This document shows, one piece after another, positions 5,278 to 6,914 of a stretch of 6,914 nucleotides of DNA. Where the stretch lies: the NCBI GenBank assembly GCA_030666985.1, contig DAOUWT010000137.1, positions 1-6,914 of the forward strand, written 5' to 3'. Numbering within the stretch: position 1 is the stretch's first letter; the number at the start of each line of letters is the position of its first letter. The notes under the pieces are model-generated. The model searched no databases and had not been told where the DNA came from. It worked only from the letters and a program-made list of their open reading frames with translations. The stretch is from Chloroflexota bacterium. Lineage in GTDB: Bacteria; Chloroflexota; Anaerolineae; Anaerolineales; UBA11858. A program made the translations under genes and the position numbers.

Positions 5278-5560
5278 CCGCGAATTTGCGCTAATCTACG
5301 CTAAAAATACAAGGCTCAAAAGTATCCAGCTCTTTTGGCAAGTTTGCACAAGAAAAGACGACATGAATGTCGCGTTACATTCTGCTGCCCTTGTAAAGCG
5401 ACGTTTATATCGCGTTACATTCTGCTGCCCTTGTAAAGCGACATTTATATCGCGTTACATTCTGTTGCCCTTGTAAAGCGACATTTATGTCGCCCGCGGC
5501 ACACTTTTTACAGGTGAGCCAAGTACCCAAAAATTAGTGTAGATTAGCGAAGATCAGTGG
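5278..5560. mobile_element. MITE-like noncoding element with imperfect terminal inverted repeats
   Basis: The left end (5278-5308) and the reverse complement of the right end (5530-5560) match at 22 of 31 positions without gaps, including a perfect CGCTAATCTAC core followed by a shared CTAA. Between them lies a 40-bp tandem array with palindromes. There is no open reading frame of note and no obvious target-site duplication. It fills the whole gap between the Coa1-like gene (stop at 5566) and the nuclease-like gene (start 5237). The left end lies in the upstream region of the latter, so it may carry or disturb that promoter. The end sequences resemble, from memory, AATCTACGCTAA-type strings repeated between genes in Chloroflexota genomes. 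Confidence 0.55.
5371..5490. repeat. Three tandem copies of a 40-bp repeat with nested palindromes
   Basis: Copies at 5371-5410, 5411-5450 and 5451-5490 begin CGCGTTACATTCTG and end near GCGAC-rTTTATrT. They differ from each other at only one or two positions. The end of an extra unit is visible just before the array (GACGACATGAATGT, ending 5370). At each junction GCGACAT-TT-ATGTCGC forms a short palindrome, perfect at 5478-5493 and imperfect elsewhere. Within each unit TTACA and TGTAA are inverted around a 12-base loop. There are no unique spacers, so this is a direct array and not CRISPR. Confidence 0.93.
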
Positions 5561-5565
5561 AAAAC

Positions 5566-5985
5566 TTAACGCCCAGGCAAAATATTAATCCTAGCACCCG
5601 AATCTTCCACGACCAACTCAAGAGTTGTGAACTTCCACTTGCCGGCAGATTTCGTAGCAACCGCATATAATGTCCCAGACCCATCCGGGCCAGAAACGGG
5701 GATTTCTAAATCAGCTTCACCGCCTGACCCATCTACATTGATTGAACCACTCGGCAAAAACCCAGCCTTGATAGGAGTCCCCAAAACCTCCCTTGCCTTT
5801 GGATGCTCTTGAGTCATTACCAGGGCTTGCTGGTAGACATCCGATGACTTGATAGCGCCAAAAACAGTCACAAATATAAGCGCCAAACAGCCCACGCACG
5901 CCAGAATTGTCCCACAACCTCCCAATGGGATAAGCCATTTCCAGTTCCGTGCCAACCAACCTTTTTGCTCAACAGTGTTTTCCAT
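5566..5985 (-). CDS. Coa1-family single-pass membrane protein, 139 aa
   Basis: After a short cytoplasmic N-terminus (QKGWLARNWKW), one membrane segment spans about 18-44. The soluble part then reads SSDVYQQAL, EHPKAREVLGTPIKAGF, LPSGSINVDGSGGEADLEIP, VSGPDGSGTLYAVA and GKWKFTTLEL. The Y-x-x-A...NP/HP...LGTPI...G-x-I...A...P-x-GP-x-G pattern is that of the Coa1 (cytochrome oxidase complex assembly protein 1) family, and the length and topology agree. In mitochondria Coa1 helps assemble cytochrome c oxidase; the role of bacterial members is not established, and no oxidase gene is visible here. ATG at 5985 is preferred because GGAGG lies seven bases upstream; extension to 6045 has no properly spaced site. 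The gene follows the SH3-domain gene by 75 bases and may be co-transcribed with it. Confidence 0.85.
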   Translation of the reverse strand: MENTVEQKGWLARNWKWLIPLGGCGTILACVGCLALIFVTVFGAIKSSDVYQQALVMTQEHPKAREVLGTPIKAGFLPSGSINVDGSGGEADLEIPVSGPDGSGTLYAVATKSAGKWKFTTLELVVEDSGARINILPGR

Positions 5986-5992
5986 AATGATA

Positions 5993-5997
5993 CCTCC
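5993..5997 (-). promoter_or_regulatory. Ribosome binding site that decides the start of the Coa1-like gene
   Basis: The minus strand reads GGAGG, then TATCATT, then ATG at 5985. The upstream in-frame ATG at 6045 has GGGAG touching it with no spacer, so the downstream start is chosen. The product then begins shortly before its membrane segment, as is usual for this family. Confidence 0.75.
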
Positions 5998-6060
5998 AAA
6001 AACTAAAAAACTCGAATAGACACAAGCCAGACAAAAAATCTTCATCTCCCGAACCAGATT

Positions 6061-6914
6061 CTATCCTTCCGGGGTGGGAGGGAGAGTAACCTCATCCAAG
6101 CCCTCAATATACTCCCTGTGAATACCATAACCAAGATAATGTCCCAAAAATTCTTCTTTCACCAACGCCCGACTTATAAGCCACATCCCAGGATATTCCG
6201 AGGATGATTCACCAATCAAAACCCATTCACTATCACTGCTCCTGCCAGCAACAGCAATACACGCTCCATATCCCAACACCCCAACTTCAGAACATTCTGT
6301 TGAGTTACAATCTCGCACATTCACTCCCTGGGAAATATTCACGCAATACATTCCATCCGAATTATAAATCTCCAAACGCTCCAAATCTTCAACGTCTACT
6401 TCCAATAAATCTGCCTTAATCCATCCCTCCTCCATCGCCTGGTCTGGAAAGACCTTCACCCAAACCCATTCATCCTCCCCAATTTCTTGGTCTGCATCCA
6501 ACTTTACCCACGAGCTATCAGACAAACGGGATTCTATTCTCAAAGAAAGTAAAGGCGATAACGAGCCAAGAATTTCATAACTCGCATCAGGGCCAAATCT
6601 GACCGTGACATTCTGACCAACATACCTTGGAACAACCTCAATCCAAGGGAGTTTATCATCGGGTGTGGGGGATGGTGCGGGCGTGAGCGTGGAGGGTGGG
6701 GTGAGCGTGGGCGTGGGGGATGGGGCAAGCGTGGCCGTGGGGGACGGGGTGAGCGTGGCCGTGGGGGATGGGGCAAGCGTGGCTGTAGGGGACGGCATAA
6801 CCGTCGCCGTGGGAAGATTTTCTGTTGCGGTGGCCTCAACCACGGTGGGAGACACTGTGCTTTCTCCGCCTTCGAAAATCCCCTCATTAAAAAGATAACT
6901 GCCTCCCAAAGCCA
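6061..6914 (-). CDS. Exported protein with Pro/Thr repeat linker and two SH3-like domains (5'-truncated)
   Basis: The frame is open to the right edge (codons for Ala-Leu precede GGSYLF), so the N-terminus, presumably a signal or anchor segment, lies outside the window. Counting from the codon at 6909, residues about 37-84 are a low-complexity linker of PSPTATLA/PSPTATLT units. A first SH3-like domain (about 98-170) shows VTVRFGPDASYEILGSL, a W-V-K-L strand and EEGWIKADLLEV. A second (about 188-251) shows GVNVRDCNSTECSEVGVLGYG and SEWVLIG, ending MWLISRALV. These match bacterial SH3 (SH3b) domains, which often bind cell-wall or surface ligands. Four Cys in or near the second domain (189, 201, 206, 217) could form disulfides, which fits an extracytoplasmic site. 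No enzyme domain is visible in this part. Pro/Thr linkers of this type are common in Chloroflexota surface proteins. Confidence 0.88.
   Translation of the reverse strand, partial: ALGGSYLFNEGIFEGGESTVSPTVVEATATENLPTATVMPSPTATLAPSPTATLTPSPTATLAPSPTPTLTPPSTLTPAPSPTPDDKLPWIEVVPRYVGQNVTVRFGPDASYEILGSLSPLLSLRIESRLSDSSWVKLDADQEIGEDEWVWVKVFPDQAMEEGWIKADLLEVDVEDLERLEIYNSDGMYCVNISQGVNVRDCNSTECSEVGVLGYGACIAVAGRSSDSEWVLIGESSSEYPGMWLISRALVKEEFLGHYLGYGIHREYIEGLDEVTLPPTPEG
6661..6795 (-). repeat. 24-bp in-frame tandem repeat encoding the Pro/Thr linker
   Basis: On the + strand, 24-base units of the form GTGGGGGAyGGGGyrAGCGT followed by GGCy occur about three times in a row, with more degenerate copies on both sides. 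Each encodes eight residues, P-S-P-T-A-T-L-(A/T). Copy-number change would keep the reading frame and only alter linker length. Confidence 0.85.

Noticed and set aside
5371..5490. CRISPR array
   Set aside because: The 40-bp units are directly adjacent with no unique spacers, and no cas gene is present.
5986..6045. N-terminal extension of the Coa1-like protein with a second hydrophobic segment
   Set aside because: The GGAGG at 5993-5997 is correctly spaced for the downstream ATG, and the extension has no usable ribosome site.
6665..6898. Rightward open frame rich in Gly, Val, Asp, Ser and Ala repeats
   Set aside because: It is the antisense reading of the Pro/Thr linker repeat in the SH3-domain gene.

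Overview
All supportable protein genes in this window lie on the minus strand, so the region is transcribed leftwards. The gene content and style suggest a Chloroflexota bacterium, possibly Anaerolineae-like. The pointers are a Pro/Thr-linker exported protein with SH3-like domains, a bacterial Coa1-family membrane protein, an Mrp ATPase without the usual CxxC motif, a kinase with a Trp/Pro/His-rich N-terminus, and many intergenic repeats. This placement is inference from style; no marker gene is present to confirm it.

Reading in the direction of transcription (right to left): (1) 6914-6061, 5'-truncated exported protein with a P-S-P-T repeat linker and two SH3-like domains; (2) 5985-5566, Coa1-family single-pass membrane protein; (3) 5560-5278, a noncoding element with imperfect terminal inverted repeats around three 40-bp tandem repeats that carry nested palindromes; (4) 5237-4692, a protein with an E...D...DxK pattern like the PD-(D/E)XK nuclease fold; (5) 4565-4128, a small two-pass membrane protein with a His/Trp/Pro-rich tail, preceded by an attenuator-like hairpin and followed by a 13-bp stem-loop; (6) about 4066-3848, a short stretch resembling the C-terminus of a polytopic glycosyltransferase, probably a remnant; (7) 3847-3611, a hairpin- and repeat-rich intergenic region with CCCATGAA direct repeats next to the response-regulator start; (8) 3610-2921 and 2924-1740, an OmpR-family response regulator and a HAMP sensor kinase, overlapping by ATGA; (9) 1739-1303, an intergenic region with a REP-like palindrome and G-rich tracts; (10) 1302-253, an Mrp/ApbC-type Fe-S carrier ATPase; (11) 253-1, a G-rich polypurine repeat.

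The response regulator and kinase clearly form one operon. The small membrane protein upstream shares the His/Trp/Pro-rich composition of the kinase N-terminus and could belong to the same envelope-stress or metal-related module, but repeats and the gene remnant separate it from them. The other genes look like independent units. No complete new system can be claimed. The most unusual structure is the 40-bp palindromic repeat array inside a flanking inverted repeat at 5278-5560. Next are the in-frame 15-bp repeat expansion inside the kinase ATP-binding domain and the nuclease-like protein of unknown role.
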